A DNA stretch of 32,295 bases from Sedimenticola thiotaurini (lineage in GTDB: Bacteria; Pseudomonadota; Gammaproteobacteria; Chromatiales; Chromatiaceae), in the NCBI GenBank assembly GCA_007713595.1, contig VMRY01000051.1:1-32295 (forward strand). Reading direction: 5' to 3'. Every line of letters starts with the position of its first letter. The first letter of the stretch is position 1. A program made the translations under genes and the position numbers. The notes beneath the pieces were generated by a model. It saw only the letters and a list, made by a program, of their open reading frames with translations, had not been told where the DNA came from and ran no database searches. Positions 1 to 9,097 of the stretch are shown in pieces.

Positions 1-20
1 CGGCATAAGCCGCCCTTTTC
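1..20 (+). terminator. Possible truncated terminator at the left edge
   Basis: The visible bases form CGGC-ATAA-GCCG followed by CCC and TTTT. If the stem continues to the left of the window it would be a GC-rich hairpin with a U-run. It would then end a plus-strand gene that converges on dsrR. Only half of the element is visible. Confidence 0.3.
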
Positions 21-28
21 ATTGCCAG

Positions 29-49
29 AAAAATGATCCTAGAAGATCA
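29..49 (-). terminator. Weak intrinsic terminator after dsrR
   Basis: Read on the minus strand, TGATC and GATCA form a 5-bp stem with a 6-nt loop, followed by five U residues. The stem overlaps the dsrR stop codon. It is short, but its position at the end of the dsr cluster fits a terminator. Confidence 0.4.
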
Positions 50-370
50 CTTCGTACGCTTTTTTGCGGCTGGCTGGTAATTCGCATCATTCGGATTGAG
101 GAAAATAAAGCGCAATTCACCGTCATCCAACTGCGCATAATCCATGACTGCCTCATCCAGCAGAGTGACATATTGAGGCTCCATTACAACCTCTATACCG
201 TTTGATACCAGACGGATATCTTCCTCTTTAGCCTCATCAAAACCCATCAGGTAATCGATGCTACCGTCCTCTTTCATTCTGGCGGCCAGGCGTAAAGCCA
301 TGCCCTCAGTGCCACCCTGTTCTGCTGCATTGCGTACCTGCTCAGCGGCATTTTCTGTGATTTCAAACAT
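47..370 (-). CDS. dsrR: DsrR, IscA-like protein lacking cysteines
   Basis: This 107-aa protein has the A-type carrier (IscA/SufA/HesB) fold pattern. It contains no cysteine at all, so the three Fe-S ligands of true IscA are missing. That absence is the hallmark of DsrR, which in Allochromatium is needed for normal dsr expression, probably post-transcriptionally, rather than for cluster delivery. I chose the ATG at 370 because GGAG lies 7 nt upstream; the open frame extends to 430, but the extra 20 residues do not resemble the family. It is the last gene of the dsr cluster, about 90 nt after dsrN. The family assignment rests on dsr context, length and the missing cysteines. Confidence 0.88.
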   Translation of the reverse strand: MFEITENAAEQVRNAAEQGGTEGMALRLAARMKEDGSIDYLMGFDEAKEEDIRLVSNGIEVVMEPQYVTLLDEAVMDYAQLDDGELRFIFLNPNDANYQPAAKKRTK

Positions 371-459
371 GAGAATGCTCCGTACTGCTTTTGGGATGAT
401 CGAATCAGCCCGGTTATACCAACCCTTCAATTATAGAGACTGACTCTGCAATCTAATCG

Positions 460-1845
460 CTATTGCGTCAGTTGCTTGCTCTTACACTGCTTAACATGAG
501 CTAAAAAGCGCTGTATCCAGTGATTTCCACCAACATCCCGCATATGGGTATAACTGGCCAGAAGATTTTTATAAACAATACCATCATTGGCACCATCTAT
601 CCCGGTACCACGGGTCACTTTATAAGCATATTCGATCTCTGGCGGCATATTTTCCAATGCAGAATAGTGGAACTCATGGGCAGCTATCGTGCTGCCGGTG
701 TCCGCCAGTTTTGGCCACGGGCTGTGTGCTGTCTCTTCCAGGAGGACATAGCCACGTCCCTGGGGGCGTTCGTGCATTCTGACATCCGCAGGAATAGCGC
801 CTACCATATCGCATGACTTTTCATTCCAGATCAATCTTCTGGAGAGATACATCAAGCCGCCACACTCTGCATAGGCGGGTCCACCCTGCTCAATAAAAGT
901 GAGAATATCCTGCCGCAACGAACTGTTTGCGGCAAGCCCTTCCATAGCCATCTCAGGAAAACCACCGCCAATAAACAGCCCGTCTACGCGTGGCAGATGT
1001 GGATCATGTAGCGTATCAAATGCGACAAGCTCTACCCCGTAGGCACGCATCTTCTCCAGATCACCTGGATAATAAAAACCGAACGCCTGATCCCGGGGAT
1101 AACCAATTCTCAGCCCTTGATGATCCTGATTAACCACTTCCAGTTTTGCAAAGTTAGGCGTGGTCACGTCAGTTGAGATCTGTAATACACGATCTATATC
1201 AACCTGATCAGCAATGGTCGCGCCCAACTGTGCAATCTTTTTTTGCGCCAGTTCAGTTTCATTGCTTGGCATCAGACCAAGATGGCGCTCATCTATCACC
1301 AGGTCAGGTGAACTATGCACCGATCCGACTACGGGTATATCGGTGTAATGTTTGATCACATTACAGAGTTTGGCTTCATGCCGACTGCCGCCAACCTTAT
1401 TCAGTATCACACCGGCTATGCGGACATTGGGATCAAACGCCTGATACCCCAGAATAAGTGGAGCGATTCCCCGCGTCATACCCCTTGCATCGATAACCAG
1501 AAAGACCGGGGCCTGTAACTGTGCGGCCAATGCTGCATTGCTGTTACTGCCATCCAGGTCCAGGCCGTCATAGAGTCCTTTGTTTCCCTCAATAACCCCG
1601 ATCTCTGCATCCTGCATGGCACGACCAAACTCATTGAAAATCTCATCTCTCTCCATGGTAAAGAAATCAAGATTCACACAAGGTCGCCCACTGGCAGCTG
1701 TTAACCAGAGCGGATCAATATAGTCTGGACCTTTTTTAAACGTCTGCACACACATCCCACGACTGCGCAAAGCAGCTGTCAGGCCGATCGACAACGTCGT
1801 TTTACCTGATGATTTATGGGCGGCAGAGATAAAAAAATAGGACAT
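460..1845 (-). CDS. dsrN: DsrN, glutamine-dependent siroheme amidase (CbiA/CobB family)
   Basis: This 461-aa protein resembles cobyrinic acid a,c-diamide synthase. A P-loop lies at residues 9-17 (HKSSGKTT) in an N-terminal ATPase domain. The C-terminal class I glutaminase-like domain carries the nucleophile motif ECGGLMYLS. In sulfur oxidisers DsrN amidates siroheme to give the siro(haem)amide cofactor of DsrAB. A cobalamin-pathway CbiA would look similar, but the position between dsrP and dsrR supports DsrN. A terminator-like hairpin after dsrP and a spacer of about 190 nt suggest that dsrN-dsrR may have its own promoter. I did not find a convincing one. Confidence 0.93.
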   Translation of the reverse strand: MSYFFISAAHKSSGKTTLSIGLTAALRSRGMCVQTFKKGPDYIDPLWLTAASGRPCVNLDFFTMERDEIFNEFGRAMQDAEIGVIEGNKGLYDGLDLDGSNSNAALAAQLQAPVFLVIDARGMTRGIAPLILGYQAFDPNVRIAGVILNKVGGSRHEAKLCNVIKHYTDIPVVGSVHSSPDLVIDERHLGLMPSNETELAQKKIAQLGATIADQVDIDRVLQISTDVTTPNFAKLEVVNQDHQGLRIGYPRDQAFGFYYPGDLEKMRAYGVELVAFDTLHDPHLPRVDGLFIGGGFPEMAMEGLAANSSLRQDILTFIEQGGPAYAECGGLMYLSRRLIWNEKSCDMVGAIPADVRMHERPQGRGYVLLEETAHSPWPKLADTGSTIAAHEFHYSALENMPPEIEYAYKVTRGTGIDGANDGIVYKNLLASYTHMRDVGGNHWIQRFLAHVKQCKSKQLTQ

Positions 1846-1976
1846 TAAATTGAGTCGCTGAGTGAAAGGTAAGAATCAGTATATGTACGGAAAATTCAAA
1901 TCAGACACCCTATAGTTACTCTTCCGGATAATCCTGTAAAGCAGATGAGATCCAGCGTCCGTTGAACGTCAGGTAT

Positions 1977-2008
1977 AAAAAATCCACCGCCATAGCCTGA
2001 CGGTGGAT
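1977..2008 (-). terminator. Intrinsic terminator between dsrP and dsrN
   Basis: On the minus strand an 8-bp stem ATCCACCG/CGGTGGAT with an 11-nt loop is followed directly by a run of U residues. It begins about 30 nt after the dsrP stop codon. It should end or attenuate the dsrA-to-dsrP transcript before dsrN. Confidence 0.8.
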
Positions 2009-2038
2009 CAGTTGATCACTGAAATGACCCGTTCGACA

Positions 2039-3244
2039 TCAGGCGCATTCGCCTTCTGCTGGATCTTCCAGGCTTTCAGGCAGTACTCGCAACATCCGGG
2101 AACCCACGGCAACCAGTGTCATGGATATCGCTATACCGGCAATACCCAGCAGTGCCTCTGCTGTAGTCGGCGTATAATTCGCTACAACGCCATCGTAGAA
2201 ACTGCTGGACAGCACCTCTTTTCCAGGGAACAGGTTCATAGGGTAGGCCTGCCCACCAATAACAATCACGTAGACCTGGAAAAAGCCACCGATGAGTACT
2301 AGCAGGGATGCCACGGATATGGCAAATCGTGAAGTGGTGAATGCAGGTGAATAGAGCAGGAACAGTGGAATCACTCCACCAATAAGTACCTGACCGATCC
2401 AGAACATATTGGTATAGATGCCGCCATCCAGAAGGATAAACCGCTCGACACCATGATGCTGGGTCACATAGAGGTTGGTCAAATGATAGACCATGGCGAA
2501 ATAGAGCACTGCCCCGACAAACACACCAAGGAGATTCTTCAGCTTGGCCAGACGCAGATCACCAATAGTGCGACCTGCCCACCAGTAGGCAGCTATCAGT
2601 GTAATGATGAAGAAGGCCAGGCCATAACTGAATGACATGATGATAAACATCGGAGCCATGATGGCGGCATCATAAGCCTCACGCGCCACCAGAAAACCGA
2701 AAATAGAACCGGTACCGGTAGTCAGTGCAATTCGCCAGAAGAAGGCGGCAAAACCAACTGGCCGTTTATACTGTTCAAACTTGCGATCCATCATCGTCCA
2801 GAGATACAGGCCAACAATAGTGAAGAAGCCGGTATAGAGGATGATGTTCCAGGCAAAGATTGATTTAAAATTGTACGTGGTCATCGCCACAATCAGGCGA
2901 TCAGGGCGACCCAGATCAAGCAACAGTACCACCAGACCACCGGCCAACAATCCAATCGCCAGCAGGCCAGAGAAGCGACCCAGTGGTTTGTACATTGGAC
3001 CGCCAAATACCGATCCAATTGAGGCCACATTCAGCGCACCCGAGGCGGCTACAATCAGGAAGATAGCGAACACATGGGGCAGTCCCCAAACGATCTGATT
3101 GCTCATGCCGGTTACAAAGTGGCCGTTATGCTCCATATGGAACGCGGCACCCAGACCCAGCAGAATGATAAAGGCGAGTGAGGCCAAGCCACCCCAGTAA
3201 CGGGGAGAGCTGCAGTAAAGTTCGCGGTATTGTGTTTTTATCAT
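2039..3244 (-). CDS. dsrP: DsrP, NrfD-type integral membrane quinone-interacting subunit
   Basis: This 401-aa, strongly hydrophobic protein shows about ten membrane segments and no soluble domain, as expected for the NrfD/PsrC family. In the DsrMKJOP complex it forms a membrane module with the periplasmic ferredoxin DsrO and exchanges electrons with the quinone pool. The ATG at 3244 is preceded by GGAGAG at normal spacing. It starts 18 nt after dsrO and is the last gene before the terminator at 1977-2008, so it belongs to the main dsr transcript. The C-terminus is polar and cytoplasmic-looking. Confidence 0.95.
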   Translation of the reverse strand: MIKTQYRELYCSSPRYWGGLASLAFIILLGLGAAFHMEHNGHFVTGMSNQIVWGLPHVFAIFLIVAASGALNVASIGSVFGGPMYKPLGRFSGLLAIGLLAGGLVVLLLDLGRPDRLIVAMTTYNFKSIFAWNIILYTGFFTIVGLYLWTMMDRKFEQYKRPVGFAAFFWRIALTTGTGSIFGFLVAREAYDAAIMAPMFIIMSFSYGLAFFIITLIAAYWWAGRTIGDLRLAKLKNLLGVFVGAVLYFAMVYHLTNLYVTQHHGVERFILLDGGIYTNMFWIGQVLIGGVIPLFLLYSPAFTTSRFAISVASLLVLIGGFFQVYVIVIGGQAYPMNLFPGKEVLSSSFYDGVVANYTPTTAEALLGIAGIAISMTLVAVGSRMLRVLPESLEDPAEGECA

Positions 3245-3262
3245 CGACTTCTCTCCGTACCG

Positions 3263-4033
3263 CTAGATATTGGTGTAGCGTACGCCAGTATTCAACTCGA
3301 GATCGGCCCGTATCTGGTGACTGCTCTCTGCTTTCAACGCCTTGGCGATTGCGCTCTCTGGATTCTTCAGATCACCAAACAGAATCGCCTGATGCCCATC
3401 TTTATTGCAAGCATCCTGACAGGCCGTTGTTGAGTTGCCTGCATCAATCCGTCCAACACAGAGATTGCAGGACTCCACGCAACCCTTTCCTCGGGGTGTG
3501 CCTGTCAGCTGTTCTGCTACATCCTGATGAATAAACGAACGTGCCTTATAGGGACATGCCATCATGCAGTAGCGGCAACCAATACAAGTGTGACGATCAA
3601 CCATCACGATGCCATCGGCACGTTTGAATGAAGCACCCGTGGGACAAACATCAACACAGGGCGGATGTTCGCAATGTTGACACATCATCGGCAGATTGGA
3701 GATTTCCCCGGTCTGCTTGTCCCGCAGTTTTACCTTGCGTACCCATTGTGGTCGCTGCGCATTCCACATCTCATCAGCTTGACCGGCAGGCCGTTGCATG
3801 AGGTCAATGCCATTCTCTTTATTACAGGCATCTACACACGCAGTGCAGCCATCTGCACACTTATTGGTATCAATCAGCATACCCCAGCGGACCGCGCTAG
3901 AGGCACCCTCTTCAGAGGCATTTGCCACCGTCAGCATGACGCCAGGCGCTACCACTGTGGCTGTTGCCGCTAAAACAGATTTACCTAAAAACTCACGCCG
4001 GTTCATATCAGGCTGGTCACTGTTGCAACTCAT
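3263..4033 (-). CDS. dsrO: DsrO, periplasmic Tat-exported ferredoxin-like subunit
   Basis: This 256-aa protein begins with a Tat signal (RREFLG at about residues 12-17, then a hydrophobic stretch and ANA). After it come several [4Fe-4S] cysteine clusters: CADGCTACVDAC, CQHCEHPPCVDVCP, CIGCRYCMMACP, and a final group CVESCNLC with TACQDAC. This matches DsrO, the electron-transfer subunit between triheme DsrJ and membrane DsrP. The start at 4033 has GGGAG 7 nt upstream. The internal Met10 directly before the twin arginines is an alternative. The gene begins 2 nt after the dsrJ stop, so translation is probably coupled. Confidence 0.95.
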   Translation of the reverse strand: MSCNSDQPDMNRREFLGKSVLAATATVVAPGVMLTVANASEEGASSAVRWGMLIDTNKCADGCTACVDACNKENGIDLMQRPAGQADEMWNAQRPQWVRKVKLRDKQTGEISNLPMMCQHCEHPPCVDVCPTGASFKRADGIVMVDRHTCIGCRYCMMACPYKARSFIHQDVAEQLTGTPRGKGCVESCNLCVGRIDAGNSTTACQDACNKDGHQAILFGDLKNPESAIAKALKAESSHQIRADLELNTGVRYTNI

Positions 4034-4035
4034 GA

Positions 4036-4557
4036 TCAGTCTCCCTTTACAGTGGCATGAAGGCGTGCCAATTCATCACGGTTCAATAAAACAGGCTGAT
4101 CCGGTGACTGCAACAGCCCCAGTGACTCAGGTTGGAACGGGCCATCCGATTTCATGGCAGTACCTGATCCACTCTTCACTTCCGGGGTCTTGCGATGACA
4201 CTGAAAACAGCTGAGGTTTACGGCCACATAACTGTGGCAGGAGGAGCAGAACTGCCCCTCTGCATTGACCGGCTTGTAGGCTCCTGCATTGTCTTTCTCA
4301 GCATGGCAACCGACGCATTCGGCCAGACTGTACTGGGTATCTCTAATCCCTTTTCGCACAGTCATATTCCGGTCATGCTTGAGAAAATCCATGTGATTGC
4401 GTCGCATGACTGCCGTCGGTGCTACACAGCTATCCAGGCCAGCCGCCTTCGAGCCCTTTGTCACCGCAGTTTCACTGATGACCCCCGTAGAGAGGAGCAG
4501 CAAAGCACCTCCTACGAGTACACCAGCGAATCGCCTAATGCCGGTTAAACGATTCAT
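4036..4557 (-). CDS. dsrJ: DsrJ, periplasmic triheme cytochrome c
   Basis: This 173-aa protein has one N-terminal hydrophobic segment (residues 10-27, signal anchor or signal peptide) and exactly three CXXCH heme sites: CVGCH, CSSCH and CFQCH. Cys44 in the motif GLDSCVAPT corresponds to the cysteine proposed as an unusual distal heme ligand in Allochromatium DsrJ. It is the periplasmic heme subunit of DsrMKJOP. The start has AGGAG 5 nt upstream, and the gene follows dsrL by 8 nt. Confidence 0.95.
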   Translation of the reverse strand: MNRLTGIRRFAGVLVGGALLLLSTGVISETAVTKGSKAAGLDSCVAPTAVMRRNHMDFLKHDRNMTVRKGIRDTQYSLAECVGCHAEKDNAGAYKPVNAEGQFCSSCHSYVAVNLSCFQCHRKTPEVKSGSGTAMKSDGPFQPESLGLLQSPDQPVLLNRDELARLHATVKGD

Positions 4558-4565
4558 TACCGCTC

Positions 4566-6521
4566 CTATTCACCAAGGCCCATCTGAATGTAACCGGTTG
4601 GGCAAACATCGCTACAGACATGACAGCCAATACACTTGTTGTAATCTGTATCAACATAACGTCCCGTGGTTGCATCGGTTTTCTTCACGCGGAATACCGC
4701 ATCCTGAGGACAGAACACCACACAGTTATCACACTCGAAGCACATGCCACAGCTCATGCAGCGTTTTGCTTCAGCCACCATCTGCTCTTCAGTGTAGGGA
4801 TGCAGACGCTCAGTGAAGTGCCCCAGTACCACATCAGCCGTAGGTACTTCTTCACTGCGTTTGTTACGCGGCGTGAAGGAGAAGTGCCCAAGGAACAGAT
4901 CACTGGATGGAATGACTTCCTGCTCAGCGCGATTCTCAAAGTTGTGAACAGCATACTTGGCACCATCGGTACCCCGCTGATCACCTGCCTTGGCATCAAA
5001 GTGCTCAGGATCCTTGCCGGCTTCATGCAATTTATCCAGCAGATCAAAATGGTGAACATCGACTTTAGGCCGTTTTACCTGCTCTTCCTGCTTGAGGAAA
5101 CGATCAATACTCTCTGCAGCAATTGATGCCTGACCAATAGCGGTGGTCAACAGATGAGGGCGAATGATATCACCTGCAACGAAGTGACCATTTTTACCCG
5201 GAACCTGGAAGAATTTATCCGCATCAATCAAATTGCGATCATTAGCCATCTCTTCCAGACCGGTCATGTCACCACCCTGGCCGATAGCAGAAACAATCAG
5301 ATCAGCTTCAATTACACGTTCAGTACCTTCAACAGGGATCGGCTTCATGCCGTCCATGGTGCAGTCACAAACCTTAAGGCCTGTGGCGCGGCCATCTTCA
5401 CCAACAAGAACTTCCAGTGGCATGACGCCATCCAGGATGGTGACACCCTCTGTGGTGGCATCTGAGACTTCATGCTCGGCTGCCATCATCTTGTCTTTGG
5501 TAAATAGCGAGGTCAGTGTTACTTCTGACCCCTGAGCCTCTGCAGTGACCGCCACATCATGGGCGACATAGCCATCCTGCACCACCAGTTCGGGACGATC
5601 TGTCGGGTTCATGTGCTTCACATGACCCAGACGACGAGCCACCGATACGACGTCGATAGAGGTATCACCACCACCAATACAGACTACCTTATCAGCTGTG
5701 ACCTTCATGCGACCTTCATTGAAGGCCTTCAGGAATGCCACACCGGTTACACAGTTTGGCGTACCTTCCCAACCGGGGACTGGCAGACCACGACCACTCT
5801 GGCAACCCAGTGCCCATAGCAGCGCATCAAACTCTTTCTCAACGTCGGCAACCGAAACATCGCGGCCCACACGGGTCTTGAGCCGCAACTCCACGCCCAT
5901 GTCGACAATGCGGTTCAGTTCTGCATCCAGCTTGTCACGCGGGATACGATAGCCGGGGATGCCATAGCGCATCATGCCGCCCAACTCTTCGTTCTCGTCA
6001 AAGAGGGTAACGCCATAACCCATGCTACGTAGCTGGTAAGCCGCGGACATGCCAGCTGGACCACCACCAATAATGGCCACCTTCTTTGCAATATCAGCAC
6101 CTGGCGTGAACTTGTAGCCGTTTGCAATTGCCGAGTCGCCGATATACTGCTCGACCGCATTGATGCCAACGAAATCTTCTACATCGTTACGGTTACAGCC
6201 ATCCTGACAAGGGGCAGGACAGACGCGCCCCATCATCGAGGGAAATGGATTTGCAGCCGTTGAACGACGGAACATGTATTCGTCACGCTCAACACCCTCG
6301 GGTGGTTTTTCCTGACCTCGGGCAATCGCCAGATAGCCACGAATATCCTCACCCGATGGACAGCTTCCCTGACAGGGAGGAGTCTTGTGAATGTAGGTCG
6401 GGCATTTGTAAGAGGTATCTTCTCTGAAGATCTTCTCACCAAAATCTTCCCACTCGTTATCGCCTTCCTTGTAGCGGCGGAAACTCAGTTTTTCGTTCAT
6501 CTGTTCCGTAGGAGTTGCCAT
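4566..6521 (-). CDS. dsrL: DsrL, FAD/NAD(P)H-dependent iron-sulfur oxidoreductase
   Basis: This 651-aa protein is related to the small subunit of glutamate synthase. The N-terminus carries a cysteine group (CPTYI, CQGSC and CPAPCQDGC). An FAD-binding GGGPAGMSAAY follows at about residues 152-162, then a second nucleotide site GGGDTSID. The C-terminus holds a ferredoxin domain with CMSCGMCFECDNC and CIGCHVCSDVCP. In sulfur oxidisers DsrL accepts electrons from DsrAB during sulfur oxidation and reduces NAD(P)+. It is essential there, and it distinguishes the oxidative branch. The length is close to the Allochromatium protein. The start has GGAGAG upstream, and the gene lies 87 nt after dsrK. 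Confidence 0.95.
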   Translation of the reverse strand: MATPTEQMNEKLSFRRYKEGDNEWEDFGEKIFREDTSYKCPTYIHKTPPCQGSCPSGEDIRGYLAIARGQEKPPEGVERDEYMFRRSTAANPFPSMMGRVCPAPCQDGCNRNDVEDFVGINAVEQYIGDSAIANGYKFTPGADIAKKVAIIGGGPAGMSAAYQLRSMGYGVTLFDENEELGGMMRYGIPGYRIPRDKLDAELNRIVDMGVELRLKTRVGRDVSVADVEKEFDALLWALGCQSGRGLPVPGWEGTPNCVTGVAFLKAFNEGRMKVTADKVVCIGGGDTSIDVVSVARRLGHVKHMNPTDRPELVVQDGYVAHDVAVTAEAQGSEVTLTSLFTKDKMMAAEHEVSDATTEGVTILDGVMPLEVLVGEDGRATGLKVCDCTMDGMKPIPVEGTERVIEADLIVSAIGQGGDMTGLEEMANDRNLIDADKFFQVPGKNGHFVAGDIIRPHLLTTAIGQASIAAESIDRFLKQEEQVKRPKVDVHHFDLLDKLHEAGKDPEHFDAKAGDQRGTDGAKYAVHNFENRAEQEVIPSSDLFLGHFSFTPRNKRSEEVPTADVVLGHFTERLHPYTEEQMVAEAKRCMSCGMCFECDNCVVFCPQDAVFRVKKTDATTGRYVDTDYNKCIGCHVCSDVCPTGYIQMGLGE

Positions 6522-6608
6522 GGAATTCTCTCCTCAACCTATATAATTCTTAAAACACCGCCAGCGATTATTCACCGACGCGTTATACCTCAAAAGTTTT
6601 TGTTGCCT

Positions 6609-8147
6609 TTACTCATCGCCATCCGAATCATCATCGGCGTCTTCCCCATCGGTTTTTTGTCCGGTAAGGATAATGGCGTTGCTGACCAGCTGATGGACAC
6701 TGACGATCTGATCCATGTCCATGCCGTAGTAAGGCAACACCTTGGTAAACTGACTCTTACAGATGGCGCAGATAGCCGCCATATGGGTGACACCTTCATC
6801 TTTGATGGCGTTCTGTAGTGCCGTCATTCGCGGCAAGGCACCCTTGACCCGAATCTCCATCAGGTCATCGGTTAACAAACCACCGCCACCACCGCAGCAG
6901 AAGGTTTTCTCACCGATTGTTTCGTGATCCATATCCACATAGTTGTTGCAGACAGCCTTGATCACGGCACGGGGAATATCGAACTGACCACCTGGTTTGT
7001 CGCCCATGCGAGTGGCACGCGCGACGTTACAAGAATCATGGAAAGTCAGCGTCATATCATCATTGGCTGATTTGTCGAATTTCAGTTTGCCCTGCTGAAT
7101 CAGATCGTAGGTAAACTCACAGATATGCTGTGGCACCGGATACTTGGGATCGAGAAAATCGAATGGTCCAGCCAGTGTATTCAGAAATGAGTAGGCAACA
7201 CGCCAGGCATGGCCACACTCACCAAACACAATGCGTTTAACCCCCAGTTCAAGTGCCGCGGTACGGATACGCATCGCAACCTTGCGCATGTTCTCGTAAC
7301 TACCGATGAACATGCCAAAATTACCCGCTTCAGATGCAGTGGTGCTCATCGTCCAACTAACGCCGGCTTCATGGAAGACCTTGCCGTAACCGATCAATCC
7401 ATCGACATGGGGTTCCGCAAAGAAATCGGCAGAAGGTGTTACCAGCAGAATGTCAGCACCTTTGACATCCAAGGGATATTTAACAGCTATGCCTGTCTCT
7501 TCCTCAACATCCTCTTCCAGCCCTTCCAGGGTATCCAGAATAGCCGGGCCAGGCAGACCGAGGTTGTTACCTTTCTCGTGTACCTTGGCGATAATCTCAT
7601 TACAGTACTTCTGACCATAACCGACGCTGTCGAGTATCTCGCGGGCCGCCATGGAGATTTCCGCCGTGTCTATACCATAGGGACAGAAAACAGAGCATCG
7701 CCGACACTGTGAGCACTGATGGTAATAGCTGTACCACTCGTCCAGGGTCTCGCGGGTCAGATCTTTTGCACCAACCAGCCAGGGAAAATATTTTCCGGCG
7801 AAGGTGTTGTAACGACGATAGACCTTACGCAGCAGATCCTGACGCCCAACCGGCATATTCTTTGGATCTTTGGTGCTCAGGTAATAGTGACACTTATCCG
7901 TACAGGCGCCGCATTTTACACAGGCGTCCAGGTAGACCTGCAGCGAACGGTAGCGTGAGCGCAAGTCGTCCAGCTTTTCCAGTGCCTTGTCATGCCAGTC
8001 ATCTACCAACTCACCCGGAAAACCCAGTGGCGTGTTGTGATCGGGCTTGGCAATGAATGGGCTGAGATGCGCCATGGTGCCTTCCACGAGTTCCGGAACA
8101 TCCACATACTCTTTAAGCTCCGGTACATCGAAATTTGCCTTAGCCAT
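6609..8147 (-). CDS. dsrK: DsrK, cytoplasmic iron-sulfur subunit with HdrD-like CCG domain
   Basis: This 512-aa protein has two [4Fe-4S] motifs (CVKCGACTDKC and CSQCRRCSVFCP). The C-terminal half resembles heterodisulfide reductase, with cysteine-rich motifs HDSCN and CCGGGGG plus CAICKSQF. DsrK is thought to react with the DsrC trisulfide or disulfide and pass electrons to DsrM. The start has GAGGG upstream. The C-terminus is very acidic (many D and E in the last 12 residues). It sits between dsrM (38 nt gap) and dsrL. Confidence 0.95.
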   Translation of the reverse strand: MAKANFDVPELKEYVDVPELVEGTMAHLSPFIAKPDHNTPLGFPGELVDDWHDKALEKLDDLRSRYRSLQVYLDACVKCGACTDKCHYYLSTKDPKNMPVGRQDLLRKVYRRYNTFAGKYFPWLVGAKDLTRETLDEWYSYYHQCSQCRRCSVFCPYGIDTAEISMAAREILDSVGYGQKYCNEIIAKVHEKGNNLGLPGPAILDTLEGLEEDVEEETGIAVKYPLDVKGADILLVTPSADFFAEPHVDGLIGYGKVFHEAGVSWTMSTTASEAGNFGMFIGSYENMRKVAMRIRTAALELGVKRIVFGECGHAWRVAYSFLNTLAGPFDFLDPKYPVPQHICEFTYDLIQQGKLKFDKSANDDMTLTFHDSCNVARATRMGDKPGGQFDIPRAVIKAVCNNYVDMDHETIGEKTFCCGGGGGLLTDDLMEIRVKGALPRMTALQNAIKDEGVTHMAAICAICKSQFTKVLPYYGMDMDQIVSVHQLVSNAIILTGQKTDGEDADDDSDGDE

Positions 8148-8185
8148 GTAATACCCTCTTCGGCTCTCAGTCGTTACTGCTGGTT

Positions 8186-8905
8186 TTATTCTTCCATCGC
8201 CTTCGCCCAGGGGGCGAGGTGACGTTTTTCGCGGGGGTTATCCACCTGATTACGCGTCGGGCTGAAAAAGATACCCGGCACATGCAGCAGCTTGCTGAAT
8301 GGGAACAGTAGCATCAGCAGTGCAACCAAAGTCAGATGAATAATTAATGGGAAATCAATGGGCAATGTACCAATATGCAATCCCATCAGGCCGGTGAAAA
8401 ACTGTTTCACCATAACAATGTCCGTATGGGCCACAAATTTCATCATCAGCCCACTAAAGCCAATGAATAGAAGCATTACCAACCACAGGTAATCAGACGG
8501 CGCTGATATGTAGCGAACCCGATCAACAAATATTCGGCGTACAAGCAAACCTGCCAGACCGGCGAGCATTGCAAATCCCGCATAGACGCCAAAGGGCTGG
8601 ATCAATTCAATCGGTAGCCAGACAGGGTCAGTGAAGTAGCGCAGATGCCGCAACAACACTACAAACAGCGCCATGTGAAATAACCAGGCAAAAATCCAGG
8701 TCCACTTGGTACTCTTGAAAAGGCTTTCAAAAAACACCACTTCACGGAACATGCGCATTACCACACCAGTTTGCGTCACCGGGGCTGGTGTAGTTGGAAT
8801 CTTTAAAGGGGCTGGGGTTTTGGCATACTGGACAATCTTTCTGGCCAGGCCAATCACCAACACAAGAGTCGCTATAATAAACAGCAACGCATAGACAGTG
8901 GACAT
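8186..8905 (-). CDS. dsrM: DsrM, membrane cytochrome b subunit (NarI-like)
   Basis: This 239-aa protein has about five to six hydrophobic segments and several histidines within them (for example in the WLFHMAL and LRHLR region and LIIHL). This is as expected for the diheme cytochrome b of the NarI family. It pairs with DsrK and exchanges electrons with quinones. The gene is separated from dsrC by an unusual 192-nt spacer rich in hairpins and is followed closely by dsrK. Confidence 0.93.
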   Translation of the reverse strand: MSTVYALLFIIATLVLVIGLARKIVQYAKTPAPLKIPTTPAPVTQTGVVMRMFREVVFFESLFKSTKWTWIFAWLFHMALFVVLLRHLRYFTDPVWLPIELIQPFGVYAGFAMLAGLAGLLVRRIFVDRVRYISAPSDYLWLVMLLFIGFSGLMMKFVAHTDIVMVKQFFTGLMGLHIGTLPIDFPLIIHLTLVALLMLLFPFSKLLHVPGIFFSPTRNQVDNPREKRHLAPWAKAMEE

Positions 8906-9017
8906 GTTCCTGCAATCCTCAAGCTATTCTGTTAGCCGAAAGAGACTCTCTCCGGCATGCAAAGCACTTCTACGAGCGTGCAACTATCTGGATGAAACTC
9001 CGCGTTCAAACACTCAA

Positions 9018-9081
9018 GCCCCCTCTCTTTTTAGAAGAGGGATCGCTTGATCCGCCCTCTCAGATACTGCATAGAGGGCGG
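9018..9081 (-). promoter_or_regulatory. Alternative stem-loops in the dsrC-dsrM spacer
   Basis: Just after dsrC the minus-strand transcript can form a 9-bp stem (CCGCCCTCT/AGAGGGCGG, 9052-9060 with 9073-9081). It can also form a second stem, CCCTCT/AGAGGG (9021-9026 with 9036-9041). The inner arms can instead pair with each other: GGATC-GCTT-GATCC at 9040-9053, or the 6-bp AGAGGG/CCCTCT at 9036-9041 with 9055-9060. Neither outer stem is followed by a U-run. This argues for mRNA processing, stability or attenuation control rather than a simple terminator. Confidence 0.6.
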
Positions 9082-9097
9082 TATTTGCTACAACCGA

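Noticed and set aside
47-430. DsrR as a functional IscA iron-sulfur carrier
   Set aside because: The protein has no cysteine, so it cannot bind a cluster in the way IscA does.
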